A DNA stretch of 64,000 nt, taken from assembly GCA_905182985.1 (NCBI GenBank), contig CAJJDN010000031.1, forward strand, positions 280,508-344,507, in the 5' to 3' direction. The stretch comes from Paramecium sonneborni. Taxonomy: Eukaryota; Ciliophora; Oligohymenophorea; Peniculida; Parameciidae. Of the stretch, positions 24,401-36,450 are shown piece by piece. How positions within the stretch are numbered: position 1 is the stretch's first letter; each line of letters begins with the position of its first letter. The notes under the pieces were generated by a model, which saw only the letters and a program-made list of their open reading frames with translations, was not told the DNA's origin and did no database searches. The translations under genes were made by a program, and so were the position numbers.

Positions 24401-27400
24401 GTAACATCTACTTCATCTAAATTAGCCATTCCGTCTTTTACATTTTTCACTTTTGGTTACTTTTTAATATGAGTCTTTAAAACTCTAGAACCTTCTAAAT
24501 CAATAGCAGAAGGTGGTTATATTTTATTTAATTCTTCTTCTAATTCTTTTACAGCTTCACACAATTTCTTATGATATGCTTTCTTATTCTTTTTAAATTC
24601 ACTACACCAACTAGAATTATGATCGTTCAATAATCCTATATATACAGCTTCCTTTGTATCTGCAAGTTCAATCCATTTATTACATTCCTCTAAGATTTCT
24701 TATTTCTTTAAATAGAAATGTCTCCTAATAATGGTTTCAAAACCTTTAGGAGGATCTCTAATTTAATCTATCATAGCATATTTTATATTGCAATATCTCA
24801 CAATATTTGAATATCCCTCATTTTTCTTTTCTCCTTCTTCTGTATTTGCCTCCTATTCAAATCCTGGTTCATTGAAATATACTTCTTCACTCATTATAAT
24901 AGCTTAAGTAGATACCAATACTTAAAGTAAAGTAGAGATTTTTGGATCCCAATTTTCTGACGCATTTCCTCTCCAAGTACCCAAAAGAGATAGACATACT
25001 TTTCCACAACTATATAAATTTGGATTAAATCTCACTTTTCCATTTCCAGTTGTTGATAAATTCATTTTAGGAGGAGCATTTGGATATGAGTCATCTGCAT
25101 ATATATCAAAAAGAAAAGCACCATGTGCATATGGAGTTCCTTTTGCACCCATAACAAGAGCCTTCATCACATCTACACGTTCTTTGTCAGCTCTTACAAA
25201 TATTGCATTTGTATGTTCTATTGGTAATGATGTTGACATATCAGCAAATTCTTAAGCCAATCTTACTATTTTATCTTGATTTATTTGAGTTGAAATATTT
25301 CCAGAATAATGATGTTTATATCTACCACTTACTTTCATATCTATATAACTGAATCTTAAATCAGACAACAATGTTCTGTATGCTTCTGCTAATTATTTTG
25401 ATAGAATTTATGTTATTAATTCATTTGCTAACTCTTTCTATTTTCTTAGTTGCTCTGTTTCATCTTCTTCATTGCTACTGCTACCACTATCATTCATTTT
25501 ATTTATACAATTCTCCATACGTTTATGAGTATCTATTATCATTTTTGCAATCTCAAAAGAATGTTCTTCATCTTCATTCTTCTTTCGATTATTTGAAAAA
25601 CAATCTAAAAAGATTCTTGAAGTATCTGCCAACGAAGTTAATAATTCAAATAATGATTATGTTTAAGGGGGATAATATTATTCTGGTATCTTTAAGAAAA
25701 CACTAGCCAATACTTTATGATGAGACATTGATTAAACTATCTTTAAATACTTACAATATAAGTCAAATTCTTTTGATATTTCTAAAAGTGAACCACTTCT
25801 AAAGGCACTTTCTAATAAAGGAAGTAGTGCACTTTCAAATAATGTATTTTTTAATTTATGTAATAATTCTTCGCTTGGATGCCAATGTTAAAAATCAAAA
25901 AATGATTCAACTATACCTAGTAACCCTATCAATTATAAGGATTTTTGTGTTTTTTTCTCCACATATTCTATGGTATTCCATTTTTAATTTTATCCTGTAT
26001 TATCACTTGCATATCCTACTCCTCTTTTTTATTTTGTAGATTTTTATAAAGAGTTATTTTTTTAAGGTGATTCCTAAACTACTTATTCTTCAACTACATT
26101 TCTAAATACCCTCTTAGTCTCCCTACTAACCAAAGCTATTCTGTCTAAAATTTATTTAATTAAATTTTGTTCCAAAGCCTTTATTCTTACTTCAGGTCCA
26201 CTACTAGCACTAAATACATTAACTAAAGTAGTATAAATGAATTTGACAGCATTTTATTCTTCCTCTTCTAATTTCTTATTATTGTTTGAATCTGGAGGCC
26301 CAGCAATTAAATCAAATAATAAATTTACACATTGCTAATTCTTCATAAACAAATTGAAAAAGTTAGGTAATTAGCAAAATGATTATAATTCATTCAAAAA
26401 TTAAAGCCAAGCATTGGCTCTCTATTAGTTTTTCCATTATCCAATACCTTCTCTAATAACTGATAACATAGCATTTACTCCATTAAGTTCTTCAAACATT
26501 GGAAATATTGTTAATTATTATGGATATGTGAAGGTTGAAGTTTTTGGTTGAATATTGTCGATAAATTCCCTTGCATTGATCACCAATTCAATAATATTTT
26601 ATTGATTTGTAGGCAATTCACTTAATTTAGTCTGTTTATCAAATAAATTACATTCTTATTTTAAACTATATTTGTTAAAAGAAACCAATTATTTTAATTC
26701 ACACAATTTTAAAGAGCTTGGTAATTAATAGACAGGAACAACACTGTAATATTACAAAGATTGATTGGTTTCATAATTAGAGAAAAGTAAACTAGTAGTA
26801 TCTTATGGTATGTTAATTTATGGTAACATTTTCTTCTATTTTTAAGGTCTAATTCCAGAGATATAATATTCAATCTTTAAATTATCTAAGGTTCCTTGAT
26901 CCTTTAAATTTAAAGATGTTAAATTAATTCTTGAGGGCTCTCCTGTTACATATTCAATTTCCAAAAATACTTAATCCTTATTTTGGAATGTTAAGGTGCC
27001 TTACTCATCATATATTTCAATTTAAGCATTTATGTCAATATCTTGATTTACAATTAAGTTATTTTCATTGAAATAAAAAACTTTCATTTTACCCTAATTC
27101 CAACTATATGTTAAATCTAATTTATCTGTTTTTGTGCATTTTACATTATGATATAAAATAATAGTTTTGTCTACATTATTAATTCTATAATTAATAATCA
27201 TCATTTAAGGTGTTGAATTGAAGAATTTATCTTCCAAATGTGGGAGCATATCTGAATCTCCATCATTTTTTTGATAAGCTACCTTACTCCAATAAGTTTC
27301 TCTCACATATCCAAATAATTGATCCCTTTATTTTATTGTAAGTAATTATGAATCAAATACTAATTCATCTTAGCATTGATTATTATCAATCTATTTTGTT

Positions 27401-30400
27401 ACTATTAATTTTGGATCTAAAATATATTTACCTTGATCTTCAAATTGAATTTTCAAAAATACATAATCTTCACTGTTAAGAATAGGAACTAATAAAGATC
27501 GAACAAACTTCATATCTTTATTCCCTTCCAATCTACCAATATCTCTAATTAATGCTTCAATTATGAATTTTGCATGATATTTTTATACCATGTAACTGAT
27601 GAATTTTGCTACTAATTCAACTGTTTTATCATCCATTTATTTTAAAATTGTTTTACTAGTAGGTTCCTCTATCAATTGATTGTAAAGAGGTAAAAGATAT
27701 TTCAGAAGATGATCAGCAATCTATTTATTTGTTGATAGAGTATAAAAGAATTAGATAACATAATTTAGTTCAAATTTACCAAATATAGAGTCCAATTGAT
27801 TTATAATCCAATCGATACTAACTCTATTTCCTAGTGCCAATGGTCCAAGAACTTCAAAGAAATATGGTTAAGTTCTACTCTTATCCAAAGTAAACTACAA
27901 TATCTATTCAATTTCTTCAATTTATTAATAAGGATGTGGGAGGTAAGTAATTGTAACAATTAATTTAATAAGTAAATGTCTTGCATGTTTATTATGCAAT
28001 AATTAAAATAATTCAATTAGATGAATGATATCATTTTTGTTAATATTTAAACTTAATTCTCTTTATTTTAACTTACTATTTTATAATAAAAGAACATTGC
28101 AATAAGATTCTATAAAATGTTGAGCTAATTTCTCATACCATAAAAGATCTTATTATTAATGATTATTAATTTGTAGAGCCATAAGTTTTTCAAAAAGATG
28201 ACGGTGTAATTTTAAGAATCTATCATGGACGTGCTCTCCTTCCAAAATAATTTAACTTAATAATTTACTATGAGATTATTCAGGATATTCCATCAACTTT
28301 TCAACCAACCAATCTCCTACCTAATGATTATATTTAGCAATTGCAAGAATCAAAGGACTTAATTAAAATGAGTAAGAATTTAGAGCATTCATAAATTTAT
28401 TTATATTACTTTAGAGTTACTCCAATACAATTGAATCATTAGCTAAATGTTATAAAGTTTTCTAATAGTTTGGTTTGCAAAATTTAGATAAAATATCAAT
28501 AGCTGCCTTTTCTTATAAGTTATATATGAAATCAACTTTTTATCTATTTGCAGCATAACCAAGAACTGAAATAAAACTTATACCTAAACACAACTTTTTA
28601 ATAGTTCTAGACATATCCAATTATTCTACATATTATTATCTCATTCTAAAACTTATGAATTTGACAGATTATCCCATAGGTAGTTGTTATTTATCCATAA
28701 CTTATGAATTATAACAAAAAACTTTGACTTAAAATTGTGAATAATGTTCATCATTAATTAATTACATTTCAGCAATTGGATATAGTTCTTCTAAGGATTT
28801 TCCTACTTCAAGTAAGATGCTACTTGGAGTACCTAATTATTTATCAGCAAAGTCAGTAGTAAATGTTTGAATTCCTAATTTGATATTTTTTATTTCAATT
28901 TCATTATCTAATTAGAATACCATTTAATATTCACTTCTCATTCCCTAAGGAAGAGTAATAAGAACTAATCTGCTCTTGGCTCCTTTTTTATGCAATGGCC
29001 AATCTAAATTAGAAACATTTTAGCCTGGTAAATTGAATACTTTCATTTTATTACCGAATTCTTCTTCTAAAAATTATACCTATGTTGGCTATTTCTCCTT
29101 GATAATTTTATTTATTAAATAATGATAAATATCAGATTAAAATTGTTATGCAACATCATCTGATGTTAAATATTTGTCAAATTATTATTGAATAACTTCT
29201 AAAATCTGTGTTGTATATGTATGTGCAGTATATGAAGTTATCTAATTATTTTCATATTAATTCACTATCACATTATCTATGATGTATTATTATTAGAATA
29301 ATTATTTTAACATATATTATTTACAAGGCAATAGTTCAAATAATTAATCTAATGAATCACTAATCTATTTTAGTAATTAACTAGCATATGAATGCATTGT
29401 ATTTGCATTATATGAATTCAAACAGTACCATTCAATTAAATGATTCAAATCTGGATTTTCATTTAGTTGAATTAGTGTTTATTCACTTTACACAAGTAAA
29501 TAAATCATTGATTAACAGAGCTCTAGTTATTAAATCATTTGACTATCAGCATTAATTATTCCATCTCTTCCTCCTATATATGGTAGATACATTCCTATAT
29601 ATTTGAGCAAATTGTTCACATTATTCAAATATATATTTTAAACCTCTTATGAGAATACTATAAATATATGGTTAATGTCAGTTAATCCCAAATGTGGAAG
29701 TAAAGCATCAATTATTTGAGAACATGTTTAATTTTATTGCACTTATTATTAAGCTAAATTTAAAGTCAATTATAATAATTCATTCATCAATAATTTCTAT
29801 TTACATCCTATATATGACTGAATAACTCTATCATATATTTATAATTCATTCTAAAGTTGAGGAGTTATCATCAATATCACTTTTAATACTTTATTCCAAA
29901 TTTGATAATTCTCTGATTTCTCTAATAAAATTATTAATCTATTTATTGTATCAGGATAGCATATTTAAATATGTTATCTTTATAAGAAATCCTCGAAATC
30001 AGTCAATTATTTATTGTTTCCTCTTATTTTTAATTTATTTACCTTTTTAACGCTTCTTGTTAGAAAATCAAATAACAAAAGTAAATTATCAATTGTTAAT
30101 TGTTCAACATTATCCTTTATATAAGTTTAACAAAAGTAAATGATGTATTTTGATATATACATCAAGCTTTCCTTTTCTATTTGCAAAATGTTATTAATTT
30201 GATCACTTAATTAAAGAGTAGCTGCCCAATCTGTATATTTACTTTCCAATTATTTTGGTTAAAATAGCATGTCTAAAAGAGTTTTTAATTTTTCAGGTTA
30301 TAACAATCCTTTTGTTAATAAATCAGTAAAAATTTTTTGATTAAAGGAATTCTTTATTTGAAGGGCTGTACATTTAGGTAAAACACTCTACAATAAATTT

Positions 30401-33400
30401 AATCTAAACTTTTTATCATTAACAAGATATTCAAGGACCAATACTAATATTTTTTCATTCTCTGGATTACCATCCTCTGTCAATATTTATTAAGGCATTC
30501 TTTATAATTAATTTACTAAAGCTTCATATAAAATGTCATCATTTAATAGAATTAATTATTTTAATGATTCTAATAGTGGAATTGGTAATTAATGTAATAA
30601 TTTTTTCTTCAAAGTATTTTGACTTGTAATTTATTCTAATATCAAATCATTCCATTCTTAATCTGGAATTTGTTACTTAACTTTCTTTTGAATGAATTAT
30701 AAAGCTAAATCAGTAACACCTTTTAAATCTCCTAATGATATGATAAGTTGAATAAATTATATAGCATCAGGTACTTTTCCAGATACAGCAATAAGCATTC
30801 TCAATAGAAGGGATGAAAATACGGTCAAGAAATTTGAATTATTTTCATAATTTCTTGGAGGTGCAACTTTCAAAAATTCTAATTGAGTTTATTCTATAAG
30901 GCTCTAAAGATGACTAGTTTATAATTTACATTTTTCTTTTAATTACATTTCTGATTGTAATTTATAAATAGCTTATTCTAAGTAATCAGCATTTCTCCTT
31001 AATGATTTTGTTGACATTACAATGTAATGATCAGTCAAATCAGTTTTTTTATAAACATTATATGAATCCATGAGTATTGATTGATCTGATTAATAAACAT
31101 AGTATAGAGTATCTCCTAAGGATAAAGTAGTCTTATATCTAAAATCTTCAGTGATTTCTAAAGGACTTAATTCAGCATTTATTAGAGATCCATAAAATTC
31201 TGGAATAACAGTTAAATAATTTTATGGTATTTATAATTGAGCTGCTTGTTTTGAGTAATAATTGTCACTTCCCAAAGTTAATTGAACCAATAATTTACGT
31301 GCTCTCACTCCATTTAGTGCAATGTGTAAACAATTATAATTATGATAATTGGCACTTTTATGTACATAATCAGTAAATTAAACAAAAGTCCATTCATCAA
31401 ATACTTAATCCAATACTAGATTATCTACCCAAACCTAAACTCTAAATTTAACGTAATTTGATGTTTATTGAAATCTCAAGGATAACTTTTCAATTTCAAA
31501 TTCTCCTAAGAGATTGACTTCAAATCTTCTAATTTATTATTTATTTGATAGTTGCATAATTAAAATCTAAGATAGAGGATCCTTTTGACATATTAAAGAC
31601 TTTTAGTTTCCATTTTATTAAATTAAAGTTTCATCTATTTCTTCGATTTAAACTTGCCCCTAAGGTCCTCCAAATTTAGTAGAAAACAAGAATGTATCTT
31701 TATGTTGTTATGTTTTTAATTTTTGTAAAGCAAATAATAAAGATTTCATTGCCATATCTGTAATTTCTTGTGTTTTAAATTTTGCTGTATAGGTGATTAA
31801 TCCTAAAAAGTATTCTAAACCACTTTCTGTTAAGACTATTTTTTCAATCTTGTTTAATATTTATTATGCCACCTAAATAAGGATATCATGAAATTCATTA
31901 TGTTATTAGAGTAAACAGAAAAATTCAGTGACTTATTCATTAACATCTTAAGATAAAACATTTCCAAGGATGAATTTATATAAATTCATAAGTTCTAAAA
32001 CTTTTTTAGATTCTTTCTTCATAAACAAATTAAGAACAGTCAAGGCACCTGGTTTTTTTTGATATACTTATTCAATAAGATTATCTAACTCATTGATTTA
32101 TAAATTATTGTATTTTTTACCAGTTACAATAATTTTTAATAATTGATATTATGAATCATTATAAGGTTTGATAATGAAATCTCCTGAAAACACAGTATCA
32201 AATTCAATTATACCATTACTAGGATATCCATTGATACCTTGATATTTGCATTAAACCATTAATTTATCAGGTAATTCAATTCTTTATCTGAGTTAATTTA
32301 ATAATTAGCATTCTGATATAGCTCCAATATTAGATTATTCACTTTAAGTTTTAGGAATTTCTTTACCATAAGCAGTAAAACCTTTTATTTCAATAGAATT
32401 GGTTTAGAAATGTGCTGTATGATCATGAGGTGTTTTTCTGAAATTAGTAGGTTTAAGCATAATATATTTACAAGGTCTAATAACTTCTAATTAACATATA
32501 GCTTCTTTAGAATCAGCTTCAAATTCAAAATATCCAACTGGTTCATTAGCATATAAACATTAATGATTTAATTTCCATTTTTCATATTGTTATTTATCAA
32601 AATTATCAAATTCTGAAGTATCGCTTAATTCATGTTCTTCTTTTGAAATGAATATTAGTCCTGCTCCAATAGGGAATCCTCTTAGAATATTTGTAGTTTC
32701 ACTTTTGATAATAACATGATCTACAAGCATAACTTCATCAAATTGGTTTCTAAAAATAAATTATGTTTTTGGATAGTTACTAGAAAATGGTTTAACATTA
32801 TCATAAAGCATTTAAGTAACAAATGTTTAATCATTGAAGGCAGCTCCTTTGAATGAATGTACAGTAAGTGCCAATTTTTATGGATCACTAACAGTTAAAG
32901 GACTATTCATTAATAGAATTTATTTTGGTTCTTCGATTGGACCTTCAAAAATAGCTTTGATATGAATATGAATGAATTTATCTTCAATATAAAATTTCTA
33001 TGTATGAATATCATCAATAACAGTTTAAAAGATTTAAACTTCTTCACTTTGAATTATATTATTCTCTAAAATTTCAGCATTATCTTCAATTTATTTGAGT
33101 TGATTATTGCTCTCATAATAGATTATATTATCTTTAATATAAGCATTTGAAATAGTTTCTGAAATTTCTGAAACATTTAAATGAGCATCTATAACAAAAT
33201 TCTTAGATTAACCAATGACAAGACATTTAGTTTTTGATATGAGCAATTTATAATTGAATCCAACTTAAATCAATTTAATAAATTCAATTTTTTAATTTTA
33301 TGAGATTTCATAAATACTAAAGATTTGATCACAAAGCAAAAATATATACAATCTATTATTCCATATAGCAGTATCAATAGATTAAATATCATGTTCTACT

Positions 33401-35513
33401 TATATAGCTTTGTGATCAGCTTTTATCATTTCTAATTTCTTAGAATGTTTGCTATATAGAGGCGCTAAAGTTTCAACAATTTATCTACTGGTTTCTGATT
33501 ACAATAATAGTGAATAATCTTTATTTTTACTCCAACAATTGGTTAAAACACAATAATATCCATCATCATTGATAAAAAATTGATCTAAGTAATTTGAAGA
33601 ATATGAAATAAATTTAATAGAGAGTATATTTTTATTATGTATACTAGCTATTAGAATAGGAAACATAGTATTATTACTATTCCAATGAATAATAGTTACA
33701 TGATCAATACTACCTTTAGTAATTTTATCTTTTATATCTGAATTAATTTCTTCATTTTCTTCTACTTCTGCTTAATCTTATTAGATTTATAATTATTATT
33801 TAATAATAAATTGTTCAATTTGTTATTCTTCTGGTTTTTATGCTTCACATGCTTCACAATTTTGATTAGTTTCTTTATTTAATAAAGTACATATAGTACA
33901 TTACCATTCTCCAGTAGTACTACTAACAATATCAAGTGCATTTTCAAAATTATTATTAGTTTAAATAAGTGCTTCTTTACAAGTAGATTCATCAAAACCC
34001 ATTCCAATTAATTTTTCAAGTAATGTTTAATCATATAATGGTAATTATTCTGTTTCTCCTGTTATATAGCTTTCCAATATTTTATATATATGACTTGGTG
34101 TTTCTTCAGATTAAACTTCAATTTTCTTTTTATTTTTTTAATATGGTCCCAATTATCTTAAATCTACATCAATTACTTTAAATAGTTCTGCTTCACCATT
34201 ATATATTGTTATCTAATCATTATTTCTGAGAGAGAAATAACGATCACTTTTACATGGAATTCTTTAACCTTATGCTGTAATTTCACTTCGCAATATTAAT
34301 TTAGAATGACTAACTCCATTTTTATTAATTTCATCATCACAATATGCATATTTTACTCCACAACCTGGTTATAAATATTTTCCATATTCTACAACATTAA
34401 ATGGATTTTCTGTTGCAGGATGATCAGCAAATGTTAATAATCTCGTTTTTGCAGAATCAATAGTTGTAATATCTTCAAATTATTCAATTAATTAAACAAT
34501 TATTCTATCAGCTATCTTGCATTATTCTATTGAATATTTAAATTCAAATTCATCCTTTTTTTCTTCCTAAATAATATCCTCATTATTAGGTAACATCTAT
34601 GTAATTTCTTATAATAATTAATCCTTCTTCTATTCTTTAGGTTTACTTTCAAATTTATCTCTTAACTTTCTCATATAATGTTTTAAATACTATCTTACCC
34701 TTTTAAGTTTCTTCGATGTTTATTCATCTAATTTTAAATATACTATCTCATTGTCTTAATGATAATTGCAAATAATTAAATTCATCTTTATAAGAATATC
34801 TAATTCTGCTTTAAGAATTTATTATCCAAACAAAGGACAATTTCGTACAGACACTAATCGATCTTCATATAAATGAATTTGATTTCTATCTATATCATAT
34901 TATGAATACTTATTTATCGAAAATTAAGGATTTCGATGTAATATTTCCTAAGTCTAAATGTATACTTGTTCTAAATGTTCTACTACACTTCGATCTTCAT
35001 ATTTCATTGTCAAATACACAGAATTTCCATATTATGATAACCTAACACAAGGGTACCATGCACATTAAACTAGACTTCCTTTTTGTAACCCTTTGTTTGT
35101 ACTCAGATTTCCATTCAAGTAGAATTACAATGATTGCTCGTTGAAATTAAGAAGCACACCCACCACTCTCTAAGTTGTCGTTTTAAATTCGAATAGGTGT
35201 CCCTCAAAATTTTCACTTGGAGATGACTATTTGGATATGCCAATCTGCAATTAGGACTACGCCTTACTTTCACTCCATCTGTATTAAAAGGGCATACGAT
35301 TTCCCAATAATGAACGCCTTCGCTGAAACATATATTCGCTATTGCTAAACCACTCGAGTCTTTTGACGGATTAAGCTGCTATATTGTTGTGCCTTATAAC
35401 GATGCCACTGTATGTGGTGTTAATTATGAAAAGAACATTAATTAAATAATTACCTCTGATATATTCTGAACAGGTATTTAGATTAATGTACTAGAATCAA
35501 ATACACTTATCAT
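21382..35513 (-). CDS. Giant ubiquitin-pathway fusion: SPRY-UBA-RanBP2 finger-BIRC6-like body-E2 (UBC)-E1
   Basis: One frame runs about 10 kb without a single TGA (I checked every triplet from 35.24 to 25.3 kb), with dozens of Gln TAA/TAG codons. The start at 35513 needs a 23-nt intron (35245-35267) that joins [10 protein letters not shown] to IGISKQ inside a SPRY domain (about residues 55-190). Then come a UBA domain (about 480-520), a RanBP2-type zinc finger (about 526-550), a huge helical/beta body, a BIRC6-like pre-UBC region, a BIRC6-type UBC (about 3417-3528) and an entire E1 (about 3710 to the end) with two small introns (22164-22194, 21475-21497). The predicted product is about 4,680 aa. 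BIRC6 itself is a comparable size but has no E1, and no BIR repeat is seen here. The chain would both activate and conjugate ubiquitin. The alternative, two transcripts with a hidden boundary near 24.4-24.7 kb, is not supported by any stop codon. Confidence 0.85.
24905..25240 (-). other. BIRC6-type E2 (UBC) domain with catalytic Cys
   Basis: Reads [60 protein letters not shown], with the active-site Cys in KVCLSLL at 24994-24996. The downstream [10 protein letters not shown] and [15 protein letters not shown] match the C-terminal extension of BIRC6/UBE2Z-type E2s. The frame runs on without TGA into the E1 module. Confidence 0.92.
33841..34050 (-). other. UBA domain followed by RanBP2-type zinc finger
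   Basis: [23 protein letters not shown] then [13 protein letters not shown], with the MGF and the final hydrophobic helix. Finger: [20 protein letters not shown] then ACEAQKP, matching W-x-C-x2-C-x10-C-x2-C. Both bind ubiquitin in other proteins, so this end may capture ubiquitinated substrates or donor chains. Confidence 0.85.
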
Positions 35514-35719
35514 TTATTTTTACTAATTCAATACTATAATGGACATAATTGATAACATTTTATTATGGTATCACAAAAAAGAAGACATTTAATATAATAT
35601 TCTTTTTGAATTACAGCAATTCTATTTATTAAATTATACTTAATGTATATTTATATAAAATGCTTCTATTTCAGTATTGTGATCTAAACATCATTCATTA
35701 AATTAAATAATTTTTAAAA
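35514..35719. promoter_or_regulatory. Divergent promoter region of the giant gene and the SR-protein gene
   Basis: 206 A+T-rich bases separate the two start codons. No specific motif recognised. Confidence 0.4.
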
Positions 35720-36278
35720 ATGTCATCGGATTCACCATCGCATAAAAAAGAGGAGGCCAATCGAATCTATGTGACAGGATATTCTGCTAAAGAATCAGAA
35801 ATGGAAATAAAGAGCGAATTTGCAAGACATGGAGAAATTCAAGAGTTTTCTTGGAAAGGGCGATTTTGTTTCATCGTAAGACATGGACCGTTTGGCATTT
35901 AGGGTACAGGCTTATGCCAAGCCTGAAGACGCATCTAATGCTGTTAGATTAATGAACATGTAAGACTTTAATGGAAGAAACCTAATTGTCGAGTTAGCAA
36001 GAGCAAAGAAAAAAGATGGTGCATGCTATTAATGTGGAAAATAGGGGCATTTGTAATTATAAATATCATTTTATTTAGTGCCCGAAATTGTCGTCTCAAT
36101 CGACGTTCCTACTCTGACTCCAGGTATAAGAACATGTGACATTAGGCGCCATTCAAAAAAGAAAAAAAAACATCCAAAGCATCGATCTTCTAGCTCTTCC
36201 TCCAGTAGTGAAAAGAAAAAGTCGAAGAAAAAAAGGAGAAAGAGTTCCTCGAGTTCTCATTCACGATCTAGTGATTGA
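35720..36278 (+). CDS. SR splicing factor (RRM, CCHC knuckle, RS tail), SRSF7-like
   Basis: Binds pre-mRNA and promotes splicing in the nucleus. RNP2 is RIYVTGYS; RNP1 is GRFCFIAYAKPEDASNAV, obtained by removing a 34-nt intron. A CCHC zinc knuckle follows (CYQCGKQGHFARNC) after a 26-nt intron, then LNRRSYSDSRRHSKKKKKHP across a 22-nt intron. The tail has Ser runs and Ser/Arg/Lys (RSSSSSSSSEKKKSKKKRRK). The order RRM-knuckle-RS is that of human SRSF7 and plant RSZ proteins. Length is about 155 aa. It is divergent from the giant gene and convergent with the next one. Confidence 0.93.
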
Positions 36279-36450
36279 TATTAAATATTCAAATATATTA
36301 ATAGTAAATTATAATATTAATCTCATTCCTAAAACTTTTGATTTGTTATATGCGATAAAATTGTTGTCATTATTCTATCCTCATTTCCTCCTTTTAACTC
36401 TTTTTTAAATGTAGGCATCTTAGATAAATTTCTTTTTATGTTTTGTTGGC

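Noticed and set aside
24360..24900. Hidden gene boundary between UBC and E1
   Set aside because: No in-frame TGA occurs, and both the BIRC6-type C-terminal extension and the E1 N-terminus lie in one frame; the ATG near 24895 is inside the UBC tail motif.
25371..26039. Plus-strand hydrophobic ORFs of 111 and 70 aa
   Set aside because: Antisense shadows of the giant gene's pre-UBC region.
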